64,000 nt of DNA from NCBI GenBank assembly GCA_031761405.1, contig JASEVX010000001.1:44743669-44807668 (forward strand), read 5' to 3'. The notes below the pieces were generated by a model that ran no database searches, was not told where the DNA came from, and worked only from the letters and a program-made list of their open reading frames with translations. This DNA is from Serripes groenlandicus. Its lineage: Eukaryota > Mollusca > Bivalvia > Cardiida > Cardiidae. Numbering within the stretch: the first letter of the stretch is position 1; every line of letters begins with the position of its first letter. The translations under genes and the position numbers were made by a program. Below, piece by piece: positions 53,949 to 64,000 of the stretch.

Positions 53949-55274
53949 CTGAAATGAAGCAAAAACATATTTTCTGATTCATAATACAGAAACAGTTTCT
54001 GCAGCGGGCAACTTTGAAAACATATAGCCCAAAAAAAAGAGAGATCTCTGTTAAAGAAACTATAATTAATGATGAGTGAAAAAGGATCTACAAGTGGGAG
54101 AGGTTAAATAGTTGTCATTTGATTTCATAATGAGCAATTTCTCCTTTTGTCACTATGTTTTCAAAAGTCGTCTCCTGCAAAGGCAACAAAAAGCGTATGT
54201 ATGTGGGCAAATATTAACTAAGTATCATCCTCTCTCAGACACAAACAAGTTTTCTGTAGAAGACAAGGGACAACCAACACCATCCAACCCCTATCCTGCT
54301 GAAATCCTGCAACTGGTATCATCACCGCTTAAATCTTTCCCACATACAAGAAATCTGCAGCAGTCGACTTTGAACATATTTCAACCATTTATACAAATAA
54401 CTTTTGACAAATTTCAGCAAAACAAATGTACTGAATAACTACATTATGGAAAAAAGTGAAATTACTCAATATGAATAATTTCCTCCTTTTCCAAAACATT
54501 TACAAGTCTGTATCAAAATTAAGCTACCAATGATGCAGATGGTGCATTGTTTTTCTTATATAATTTCAAAGCAGACAACACTTAAACTATCATATTAGGA
54601 AAATAGCTGTCTGCTTTTAACCCTCTCCCACAAATCCCACAAACAATAAATCCGCAGCAGACGACTTAAAGATATCTATAAGGTGAAACAACGCAACCCT
54701 ATGTTGTCTGTTAAATTGATTTGGCAGAAAATTGGCCAGATACTTTTGGAGGAGATTTAGTTCACTTTAGCCATATAAGGCGAAACAGCCCCTAATCACT
54801 GCAGCCATGTTTTTTACCAATAAACATGGCTGGAAGGAAACTCAAAAAGGGTCATCCAAGGAACAATTCTACAAAAAAATTGAAAATCGGCCAGACACTT
54901 TGGGAGATTTTTTTTCAAGTTTTCACTAAAGCCATTATAAGACGGCTATTCTTTTACCATGGCTTGCAGGAATCTGATAGAGGGTCACCCAAGGAACATT
55001 TCTACAAATTTATTTGAAAAATGTCCAAGAAGATTTTTAAAGTTTTTTTTTGGTTAGGTTGCCAGAATTCTGCATGGATCCAAAAAATGCAATGGAATTC
55101 TGGATAGTACTTTGAGAGGATGCTTTCTGTGAAGTTTCATTCTAATTGACCCACTGGTTAGAGAGGAGAAGATATTGACGGGCACATAGGACGCCGGACT
55201 TAGAGCAATCACCATAACTCACCTTGAGCTAAAAAGTATAACAAGAGATGATTGTCACACATTATGCCCCCCTG

Positions 55275-55562
55275 ATCGTTACATTGTCAGGTAAATGTAT
55301 CAAGATCACTGTGACCTTGACCTTTTAACTCAAAATCAATAGGGGTCATCTTCTGGGCATATCTAACCTCACTGCTGAATTTGAGGACATTAGGCCTAAG
55401 CCATACAAATGTTATCAATGAATCTTCCTGCCAAGTTTGAGTAGTGTAGGTCCAAGCATTGTCATTTTTTAATTGGACAAGCTTCAGTCTACTGACTGAC
55501 AGACAGACGGACCGACATGTGCAAAGCACTATAACCCCTCTTCATTGAAGGGAGGCATAATT
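55275..55562 (+). mobile_element. TTATGCCCCCC element
   Basis: TTATGCCCCCCTGAT start near 55260 and GAAGGGAGGCATAATTAT end are inverted; the interior shares 'actcaaaatcaataggggtcat' and 'gacatgtgcaaagca' with 39228-39812, of which it looks like a single-unit version. Confidence 0.75.
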
Positions 55563-56612
55563 ATTAAAAACAGATGGACAAATTATCGTAAAAGGAGAAT
55601 TTTTCATCATGTACAATTTCTCCTTTGACCATAATGTTTTTCTAAAAACAATTTGGTGCAGATATGTCAAAGTTCTCCTTTTCTCACAATGTTTTCAACA
55701 GCGATTCAATATAAAGATATCAAAAGTGGTCTCTTTTAGCCAAAGGATAGAGGTTAATCTTAGTCATGATCCTTTTGCCATATGTCAACAAGAATGCCCT
55801 GATAAGGCAGCATTAGCCCTGTCCTTGGTGACATTTTAAAATGCACTTGTCCTGCTTTTCATTTGCCAATCTTAGGAATATGAAGATAAATATCTGAGTT
55901 GGGAAGCCAACAGTATAGTGCCTGGTCAGACGTTGCAAATGTGCGGGCTGGCCTGGCTTTATACTCTTGGCACAGGCTTTACAAAATTTAATTCAGCAGT
56001 CGAAGGATTAACCTGTCAATGGAAAAATCAGAGGTCAAAATGACTCAACCTTTTAAAGATATCTATAAGTATATATAATTAAGCATTTCAAATATGCAGA
56101 AGCATTTAGACGCATCTGCAGCAATCAACTTTGGAAAACATAGTGGCAAACAGTGATGTTGCTAATGATGAGCAATTTATCCTTTTGCCACAAATGTTTT
56201 TACTCTATTCAAGAATTATACTTTACTATAATTCAAGTGATTTTCCATATTGATACTGGATATTTTCAGGGATTTGTGAGAGGTTTGTTACTTATGGAAA
56301 AGGATTCAATGACCATCTTCTTTAGTATTTGTTGCTAAATCAATTGGGGTTTCAGTACATTTGAAAAATAATCTACTTCCTGAAACTATAACATAGGAAA
56401 CATTGTGTAAAGAAGAAGACTTTCCTTTAGTCCTTTCTAACATGCAGGCACATTTTGATGATCTGCAGTGTATGACTTTTGAAAACATTGTGGCAAAAGG
56501 AGAAATTGCCCAAGATGATCAATTTCTAATTTTGTCACTATGTCTTCTTCTCTATTCAATAATACTATTACTGTTTATACAGATTTTTTATATCTTAGTT
56601 AACCTACATGTT

Positions 56613-56774
56613 TTAACCCTTCCCCTCATAAAAAAAATCTGCAACAGATGACTTTGAAGATATCTATGGAAAATCCTTATAAATGATAGTATGGTAACTG
56701 AAAAAAAATCACAATGTTTTCAAAAGTCGTCTGCTTCAGTTGTCAGAAAGCGTCTATATGCAGAAAAGGGTTAA
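56613..56774 (+). mobile_element. TTAA-MITE, shortened
   Basis: TTAACCCTTCCCCTCATAAA start, GCAGAAAAGGGTTAA end; most of the left palindrome arm is lost. Confidence 0.8.
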
Positions 56775-57321
56775 AATCATCTGCTTCTTTTTTCTTGTGT
56801 GTAGGAAAGGTAAGATTATGACCAGCGACCAGCATAAGGATTACTGGCTGATTCTAAAATAACACTAACGGTTTCAAAATGTCGCCACTGAAGTCTGTGT
56901 ATGATAAATTATATGTTTCAGAAAGATTTTTCTTCAAATTCTCTGTTTTTTCTCAGAGTAAAAAGAATGTATTATCCGAAAACAGATTTTAAAGTGAGAC
57001 AAGTACAGATCATCAAATGCTACTTTCAGGGTGACACATTGGTTCACAGGGTCGGTTGAGGTGTGTCAAGTGGGACTCAAACTAATACAATGACAATATA
57101 TTAGATTTATAACTATAAACTCTATCCCAAACTTGACTGAACATACATTGTGTAAGAGTAATTGCTTCTTACAAATATATTTGACTTCAGTCATACTAAT
57201 AGATGTTGATCTGGATTTGTTTACCCTCTCATTCGGCTATATAGCCATTTGGTGAGCAGCTATCGTTCAACCGAAGAAAAGAATAGTTAATTACAGGAAT
57301 ACGGGTAACAATATTTTATAT

Positions 57322-57524
57322 TTAACCCTTTCCCACATACTGACACATTCTGATATCTCTGCAGCAGACAACCAACGCATGATAAGCAATTTCTCCATTT
57401 GCCACAATGTTTTCAACTTCATTCAATCATACTTCCCATTTTAGAGAATTTCTTTATTTTTGTGGGTAAAATTTAATGGTGAAAGTCGTCTGCTGCAGAT
57501 TTGCTGTATGTTGGAATGGGTTAA
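57322..57524 (-). mobile_element. TTAA-MITE
   Basis: TTAACCCTTTCCCACATACT start, GTTGGAATGGGTTAA end; left palindrome arm deleted. Confidence 0.82.
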
Positions 57525-57777
57525 TGTCTACAATCCTTGGTTATCATTGGTGACTTTACTACACACAAACCAAAGAGTTCAAAATTAAAAGTACAATAAC
57601 AAGAATTGTTTACCAAATAGGTTTATAACAGATATTTTAGATGAGTCAAGGCGATCAAAATGTCAAGTGTTTGATGAAGCCCATGTGACCCTGACAAATA
57701 GATCAGTAATGGACATGTGGATAAACAGGTAGCAAAGACAGGGAGGGGTTCCTGTGCATGTGCATGTTCAAAATGAA

Positions 57778-57998
57778 TGAATGTATAGTGTTTTATGGCG
57801 CATCAACAGCTAAGGTCATTTAGCACGCAATTAATTTTAATTATTCATGATCCCTGGGTAAACAAACCAGTACTAGGCTAGAAAATGTGCCTTGCCCAAG
57901 GGCACTCCACCATGACCATAGTGCCGCGACTGGGGATCGAACCCGGGACACCCGGTTTCGAAATCCCCGACGCTAACCACTCGACCACAGCGGATTCC
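57778..57998 (-). mobile_element. tRNA-headed SINE (family 2), copy 2
   Basis: Nearly identical to 38548-38769. B-box GGGTTCGATCCCC on the minus strand. Target duplication ATGTTCAAAATGAA at 57764-57777 and 57999-58012. Confidence 0.93.
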
Positions 57999-58385
57999 AT
58001 GTTCAAAATGAAGCTGTATAGCGTTTCTGATTATAGGTATCAGAAAGGTGGTTTGGTTTAAATATTTTTCTGTTACTACTTTTAATGCTTCTATTATGCA
58101 GATGTCTTATGAAAACATTGTGGGGGAGATATTGCCCCAAAACAAAAAATCTGTCCTTTTCCAACGATGATTCAAATAATTGATCATGACCCATTTTTGC
58201 TGATAAAAATGATAAAAATGTTTTTTTACATGGATATTGCAAATTTGGTAAATTATTGTTTCCATTATGAAAAGATCAATTGACTCATACATCAATTCAT
58301 GACACATAATTGTTTACTGACCACTACAAAAGATCATAACATAGGTGACAAATCAACTGTACCCTTAAGTGCCTATGTACCCGAT

Positions 58386-58622
58386 TGACCCTTTCCCGCA
58401 TACAACAAATCTGCAGCAGACAAGATTACGTAAAAAATATGGAAGCTAGATCTTTAAATGACAGGACAATAATTGAATAATGATGAAAACATTACATTGT
58501 GACAAAAGGTTAAGTTGCTCATCATGAATGATGAGCAATTTATCATTATGCAACAATGTTTTCAAAAGCTGAATGCTGCAGATGCATTTAAAGGTGTCTA
58601 TCTATATGTGGGAAAGGGTTAA
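58386..58622 (+). mobile_element. TTAA-MITE, full-length
   Basis: TGACCCTTTCCCGCATACAA start, ATGTGGGAAAGGGTTAA end; loop enlarged by a duplicated ATCATGA. Confidence 0.83.
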
Positions 58623-59569
58623 GTTCAGTGAAAATAAGTTTTACTTTATCTATAACCAATGTCAAATAGTTCTAAAAATAGAATTACCTACTGATATCAA
58701 AAAGATAAAATGTTATATTATTCTATAAATCTATATATACATATGAGATATGTCATGTGAAAAGAGATCTTATTGCATCTTCATGGTTTGTTTTTTACTT
58801 TATTTATTTTTGAACAGACATTCAAGGTTCTAACAAGGCTGTGTAATTTCACATGCTACCTTTACCCTTTTCCAGACACATCAATCATCAGCAACTTTGG
58901 AATCATCTAGACAAAAATATGGACATTAAATAAAAGTATTATTATTGAGTAGAATTGGAATCATTGTGGTTAAAAGAAAAATTGAACATCAATTTCTCCT
59001 TTTGTCAAAATGTTTTCGAAAGTCATCTGCACCATTGGCAACAGAAAGTGTCTGTATTAGGGAAATTATTTTATATTCACTGTTTCTGTACATAATGAGG
59101 ACTCATTTTTAACATCATCTTTGACATTAACGCATTCTTGAACAAGAGACCCGGCAGGTTACAATATGTCAATCTTGTTTCAATTCAGTTTCAGCAGTTT
59201 TTCCATGTTTTCAATGATTGATAGAAGAACTTCAGCCTTTGTTTTGAGAATTATAATTAAGCTTCATTGTTGAATGTTGTGTGGTTGTTAGGGAACATGC
59301 CAAATTGGTTAGAGGATAAACACAAAAGACAGGATGCATGCATTAGAATGTAAATAACTAAAAACCCTTAAAGTAATACTTTGAAAGGCTTAGTTCTACA
59401 TACCAACTTTGGTTACAATATGCCAACCGTAACTAAAGATATTCAGTTTCAACCATTTTTCTATCTTTAGTAACAGCATCCAAGATGCATCTTTTAACAT
59501 AAACTTTGAAATTTAGTCCAGCTAGTTACATGCCAGCTGTCAAAGCGGAGTGTCATTAAGAGCCTTAAT

Positions 59570-59765
59570 TGCTAGATTGATTGATTGATTGTTTGGTGTT
59601 TTATGCTGCTTTTGACATTTTTTACAGTTATATCACAGCATTTCCTGGTTAAGCTACCACTGTGCTACTGGTCCATTTATGCTGACACCAGCCAGTCAGT
59701 CATAATGCTTACCCCGCAACCCTGAGTGCCAAGGACTAGGCAGCCATTACTACCATTTTTAGAGT
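59570..59765 (+). repeat. SINE-like 'tgattgattgtttggtg' repeat
   Basis: Same family as 22182-22540: shared GTTTGGTGTTTTATGC, ATATCACAGCATTTCCTGG and CTGACACCAGCCAGTCA. Confidence 0.65.
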
Positions 59766-59844
59766 CTTCTCATTTGTTAGGAGTGGCTCATATGTGAGAA
59801 CTTGTTAAAAATCAGCGATGATGATTACAGGTTAATACTTTTAG

Positions 59845-60565
59845 TAAAGAAGGAGTAATAATAATAATAATAATAGTAATAGTAAAGACTTTATTTATAG
59901 AGCCTGCACAGTTGGGCATGCCCAGTCTTCCCTGTTGGCTACTGTTAAAACATTTACAAAAAATTACATATAAAATTATAAGGTACATATGCATATAGAC
60001 AGTTGTTGCATTCAAGATCCCAGCACTGTTATGAGAATTTAATCAAGTAAAAGATGTCCACCACTATGCCACCTGAGGAAAGATATGTTGATTTAAATTT
60101 CTTTAAATGTTTACAATTCCTGACATGTAGTGGAATCTGGTTCCATATTTTTGGTCCTGAGTAGGTCAAATATTTTCTATAAAATTCTATTCTTGGTTTA
60201 GGAATGCTAAGTGTATGCTGGGTGGCAGATCTTAAATTTGTATTGATGATGTGAATAGATTAGTCTTATATTTCAGGATTTTTTTTTAAGGGATTTATAC
60301 ACAAGTACAGCCTTTTTGTATGTAATTCAATCATGAAATTTCATCCATTTAAGTTCCTGAAAGAGTTCCACACTTGGTGTGTCATATGTTTTGTCCAAGA
60401 TAGTTTGTGCAGCTCTTATTCGGGATTTATTTATATTGTTTAAAAGTTTGACACTACAGTTACCCCAAATTGTACAACAATAATCAATATGAGGCAAAAT
60501 GTAGGCATTGTAAAAGAGTTTTCGCACTTGTATATTGAGGAAGTGTTTATTTAAAAGCAGAAGGT
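59845..60565 (-). pseudogene. LINE fragment: reverse transcriptase C-terminus and 3' end
   Basis: On the minus strand the frame reads FYNAYILPHIDYCCTIWG, then SRIRAAQTILDK, and later RKYLTYSGPKIWNQIP, the conserved tail of non-LTR (CR1/L2/Jockey-like) reverse transcriptases. A stop (TGA) interrupts it after KWMKFHD at about 60325, with YKKAVLVYKSL continuing in the same frame. The 3' end has AATAAAGTCTTTACTATTA and a (TTA)n tail at 59855-59880. The 5' part is missing. Confidence 0.85.
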
Positions 60566-60649
60566 AAACTAAAGAATTGCATTAATTTACAAAGATTTTA
60601 TGTACTACTCCTTCTTCGAGATGTCAACAGAAGAATTGAGAGTTAATAA

Positions 60650-61105
60650 TATACAGTGAATATCTTTAGTTACAGTTGACATATTGTAACCAAAATTGTT
60701 ATGTAGAAAGAATTTATGGAGACCTTTCATGGGATTGCGTTTGGGGTCCCTTGGGTCAAGGTCACTGTTACTAAAAATAGAAAACGGTTGAAACTGAATA
60801 TCTTAAGATATGATTGACATATTGTAACCAAAGTTGGTATGTAGAAAGAGTTCATGAAGACCTTTCATTGGATTGCGTTTGGGGCCCCTAGGGTCAAGCT
60901 CATGGTCGCTGTTACTAATATGGAAAACACCTTTAGTTACTGTTGACATATTGCCACCAAAGTTGCTATCTAGAAAGAGTTTATAAAGACCTTTATGTGA
61001 TTGTTTGAGGCCCCTAAGGTCATGGTCAAGGTTACAAAATTAAATGCAGATGGGCAGTGTAGATTCTGGTGAGACACCAAGTAGCTAGATGTGGCTCAAA
61101 TGTAT
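60650..61105 (+). repeat. Direct repeats of ~150 bp
   Basis: Three diverged units with 'gttgacatattgtaaccaaa' and 'agaccttt', 'ggtcaaggtcactgttac'. A related unit is near 59400-59480. Confidence 0.65.
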
Positions 61106-61860
61106 GGACTAGTTTTTAATAGACTCAGGTTAATAATCAGAAAACAATGTAAACTAATACAAGACGGATGTTTGATGCAAAGCATCAAAGAGAAGCCGCA
61201 ATATTTCGTTTCACATAAAGAAATAAGAAAAAAGATCATTTAAATCCACAAACATTAGAACAATTTAATCTGTAGTCAGTAATGCTGATATCGATTATTG
61301 AAGATATAAGTTTTATGTAGGATATTTAACCTGGCAGTGTCTGTGTTTTAAGTGAATGAGATAATTTAGAGTTAAGCTGATCATAAAAAGTGACATATAA
61401 TACAGTTACTAAAGATAAATGGACAAGAGGTTATGATAAATTTAAATTAGTACCAAAAACAATCAACTATTTTTATTGAACACACGCCTTGTTATGATAA
61501 TGTTTTATCAAATAATGCTGACACACAGAAAATCTGTTTTTCGTTTGTATCGGTAAGTCATGATAATGGATAAGGGTTTCCCACATAAAACAAATCTGCA
61601 GTAGACGACTTCGAAATTATCAAGTAAAAAGAAATCTCTATAAATGATCGTATGATAATTGAAAAGTGTTGAATTATTGTGGCAAATGAAGATATTGCTC
61701 ATTATGAGCAATTTCTCCTTTTGCCACAATGATTTCAATGATGTTTACTCTGACATACTTTAAAATCATCTAGTACAAAACATAGAAAATCTCTATAAAT
61801 GATAGTAAGATAATTGAAGAGTTGAAATTATTGTGGCAAATTGAGAAATTGAAAATCAAA

Positions 61861-61982
61861 GCTGTCGGATTACAAACGCACAATCTCGAGTTGACGAAAC
61901 TGATGTGAACTAGTGTCGTGATTAGCATTCAGAAAATCAAGTAAACGTATCGTAATGTACACGTAATCCGAAAGACTGACAA
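61861..61982. other. Small insert with inverted ends inside MITE debris
   Basis: GTCGGATTAC near the left and GTAATCCGA near the right are inverted. It separates two unrelated TTAA-MITE fragments; its class is unclear. Confidence 0.4.
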
Positions 61983-63053
61983 TAGCTGCAGCGACTTTTG
62001 AAAACATTGCGACAAAAAAGAGAAATTGATCACGAGGAATTTATCCTTTTGCTACGATGTTTTCTACTTTATGTCCATAAATTATACCTTCATTTAGCAA
62101 GATGTTCCAATGTTTACTTAATGTGCTACGTATAAGGGAAAGGCTTAACATAGGAACTAGTTTCAATTTTTTTGAAAACGTTAAACCAGTGCTTGAAAAT
62201 TTACTTGAATTTATTTCTCAAACTGTAAATTTACCAGTTGATATAAGAGTTGAAATGCTGTCTACATTTACAGTGATAAGTTAAATACAGTTCAGTTAAT
62301 CCGATCACACTTTGTTTGTAAGAACCAGAAGACTTCATTTCATTTAAGTATTCTGGATGTTCACATCGCATCCGTGATAAACATGTTGTTGGCCAGGCAA
62401 AATACACCGATATCGTGTTTACCGCGATATTCATGAAATGTGGAACTACAACAGCGAAAAAGAACGAAATTTATCTTGAAACAGATATTTCTGTGGTTTA
62501 AATCTTTTCATGTCTGCATTTTGCGATGACAATTGTACTCAAAGTTAACTTTGAATCCAGTATGTACTGAAGATGAAAGTCAGATTATTAAAAGTAAAGC
62601 AAATGAAAAATGTATGTGAAATTGCGATAAAAATGAAAATCTATTAATAGACTATAGATGAATGGTACTGTCTTTTATTTTAGCTCTTAACTTGATTCGG
62701 GAACCAGAGTCGCTGCGTGGCCGCTTACGACATTTACACACTAGACCAAATTAAGGAACCAGACTACATTTACAAATCCAATAGAAGGGGGGTTCTCTAT
62801 TTTACTGTCTAGAGTAGATACAGTATGAATTTCGCTTAAATAAAAATGTACATACATTCAATTAATATACTGGCCTTTGTCTTTTGTTTTTAATTTGTAA
62901 AACTCACACATGTATATAGAGTGTAAAAGGGATGTTTTAAAAGTCATTACCTTAAATTAATGTACTTAGAAAGGACAAAGAGAAATCAAGATATGTGGTC
63001 ACGCTGGCAGGTCTAAATATTCTCCTTGACCGAAAATTAAAAGCATCCCTACA

Positions 63054-63077
63054 GGAAGCCGCCTCCTGGCGGCTTCC
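63054..63077. other. GC-rich perfect hairpin
   Basis: GGAAGCCGCC and GGCGGCTTCC pair perfectly across a 4-base loop (TCCT) in an otherwise AT-rich stretch. Confidence 0.8.
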
Positions 63078-63117
63078 AATAAAGTCTGGTGTTGATTTAC
63101 AGAGTTTAAAAAAATGC

Positions 63118-63349
63118 TTAACCCTTTCCCTCATACGATAATTCTGCAGCAGACGACTTTGAACACATTTTGTCAAAAAATAGAAAATCTCTATAATTGT
63201 ATGGATAACCTATGACTAAAAGTGGATAACATTGTGTCAAAAGGAGAAATAGATCGTTTTGAGCAATTTCTTCTTTTGTCACTATGTTTTCTCAAAAATC
63301 TGTCTGCTGCAGAGGCGTCAGAAAGCGTCTGTATGAGGAAAAGGGTTAA
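63118..63349 (+). mobile_element. TTAA-MITE, full-length
   Basis: TTAA on both sides; CCCTTTCCCTCATACGAT start, GTATGAGGAAAAGGG end; palindrome around GATCGTTTTGAGC. Confidence 0.88.
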
Positions 63350-63611
63350 ATTGTAAAGCAGATTCAAAGTTAACAAGTGCCATAAAAAGCTGCTACTTTG
63401 AAGAAATAGGTAAAAATATTTCCCAATATAAGAATTTCTCCCTTATGATGGTTTGAAGTACAACAATACAAAAGACTTTTGAAGTTGACATTATATTGAC
63501 TGAAATGATGACAACGACTTTAAACCAAACAAAATCTGCATCTCAAAAACTTAATTAGTTGAAGAAATCACTTTACTAAGAGAGAATAAGTATTATCCTT
63601 GCAGGATGCTT

Positions 63612-63806
63612 TATCCCTTTCCCACATACAACAAATCTGCAGCAGACGACTTTGAAAACATAGTGACAAAAACCTGAAAAATCTCTATAAAATATAGCTT
63701 AATCATTAAATATTAATCATGAGCAATTTCACCTTTGGCCACAATGTTTTCAAAAGTCGTCGACTGCTATTGCCTCAAAATAGGTCTGCAGGTGGGAAAG
63801 GGTTAA
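63612..63806 (+). mobile_element. TTAA-MITE, subfamily 2, left palindrome arm lost
   Basis: TTATCCCTTTCCCACATACA start, GGTGGGAAAGGGTTAA end; the internal site reads AGCTTAATCATTAAA. Confidence 0.83.
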
Positions 63807-64000
63807 ATATGACAAATATAACATGTATCGTGTTTATCTTGAAGCTTGTCTTCAAAGATAACTGAAGTATGATCAGTTTACCCTTAAATGGTCATCAAAC
63901 ATAAAATGACACATTATCATTCTGGTTATAAGTTATATTAAATACATGTAACACTAAAAGCAAGTTTTTGTAGAAGTTAGCAGACATGGGAAAATAAAAA

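Larger units (their letters stand above)
53949..64000. other. Upstream intron (partial), no exon seen
   Basis: TTAA-MITE fragments at 53995-54108, 54120-54217, 54330-54520, 54617-54685, 55575-55690, 56082-56308, 56430-56613, 58095-58165, 58861-59068, 61570-61860 and 61983-62149, plus fuller copies listed separately. Repeats: 155-bp units (54740-55230), a TTATGCCCCCC element (55275-55562), a SINE (57778-57998), a LINE piece (59845-60565) and ~150-bp direct repeats (60650-61105, with a relative at 59350-59480). 55830-56080, 56780-57320, 61105-61565, 62150-63117 and 63807-64000 are mostly unassigned. Confidence 0.65.

Noticed and set aside
62200..62800. Possible promoter or first exon of a neighbouring gene, as sequence here is less repeat-like
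   Set aside because: No open frame with recognisable similarity, no splice signals that form a convincing exon, and no core promoter motif that I could defend.
53949..64000. Upstream dynein exons (stalk, AAA4) in the last 10 kb
   Set aside because: I looked for the block that should precede exon 1 and for other motor motifs on the minus strand and found none; the region reads as repeat and intron.

Overview
The window looks like nuclear DNA of a bivalve mollusc, probably a clam-type genome. It is AT-rich, has long repeat-filled introns with GT-AG borders, and carries tRNA-headed SINEs and dispersed 'multi-unit' elements of the kind common in bivalves. The organism call is inference from repeat style; no diagnostic locus is present.

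One host gene is recognisable: the 3' part of an axonemal dynein heavy chain on the minus strand. I could read 20 consecutive exons between 53948 and the stop codon at 1243. Every junction is GT-AG, every phase matches, and the exons add up to 3729 nt, exactly 1242 codons plus stop. They encode the motor from AAA5 through AAA6 to the C-terminal domain. The 5' part (tail, AAA1-4, stalk) lies beyond 64000, because 53949-64000 holds no exon I can recognise. Coding sequence is about 7% of the gene span.

The introns are packed with mobile DNA. The dominant component is a short TTAA-flanked family (TTAA-MITE, about 230 bp) with CCCTTTCCC ends and a central palindrome. About 85-90 copies or fragments are visible, in both orientations, often nested, side by side on a shared TTAA, or interrupted by other elements. 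I call it piggyBac-like from the TTAA duplication and CCC ends. Plus-strand copies begin with the 'CAACAAATCTGCAGCAGACG' end; minus-strand copies begin with the 'GACGCTTTCTGACGCCTCTG' end. Other components are two tRNA-derived SINE families, four copies of an element starting CAAGAGGCCCATGA, three elements ending in AGGTGAGCTAAA, a 161-bp tandem array, foldback elements, a hAT-like MITE, a 940-bp TIR element with another MITE inside, and a LINE fragment.

Two features of the gene itself stand out. Between AAA5 and AAA6 there is an extra basic, serine-rich loop with five R-[RK]-x-S (PKA-type) sites. Just upstream of exon 2 (in transcription order) lies a tandem array of about nine copies of that exon's own 3' splice site plus its first half.
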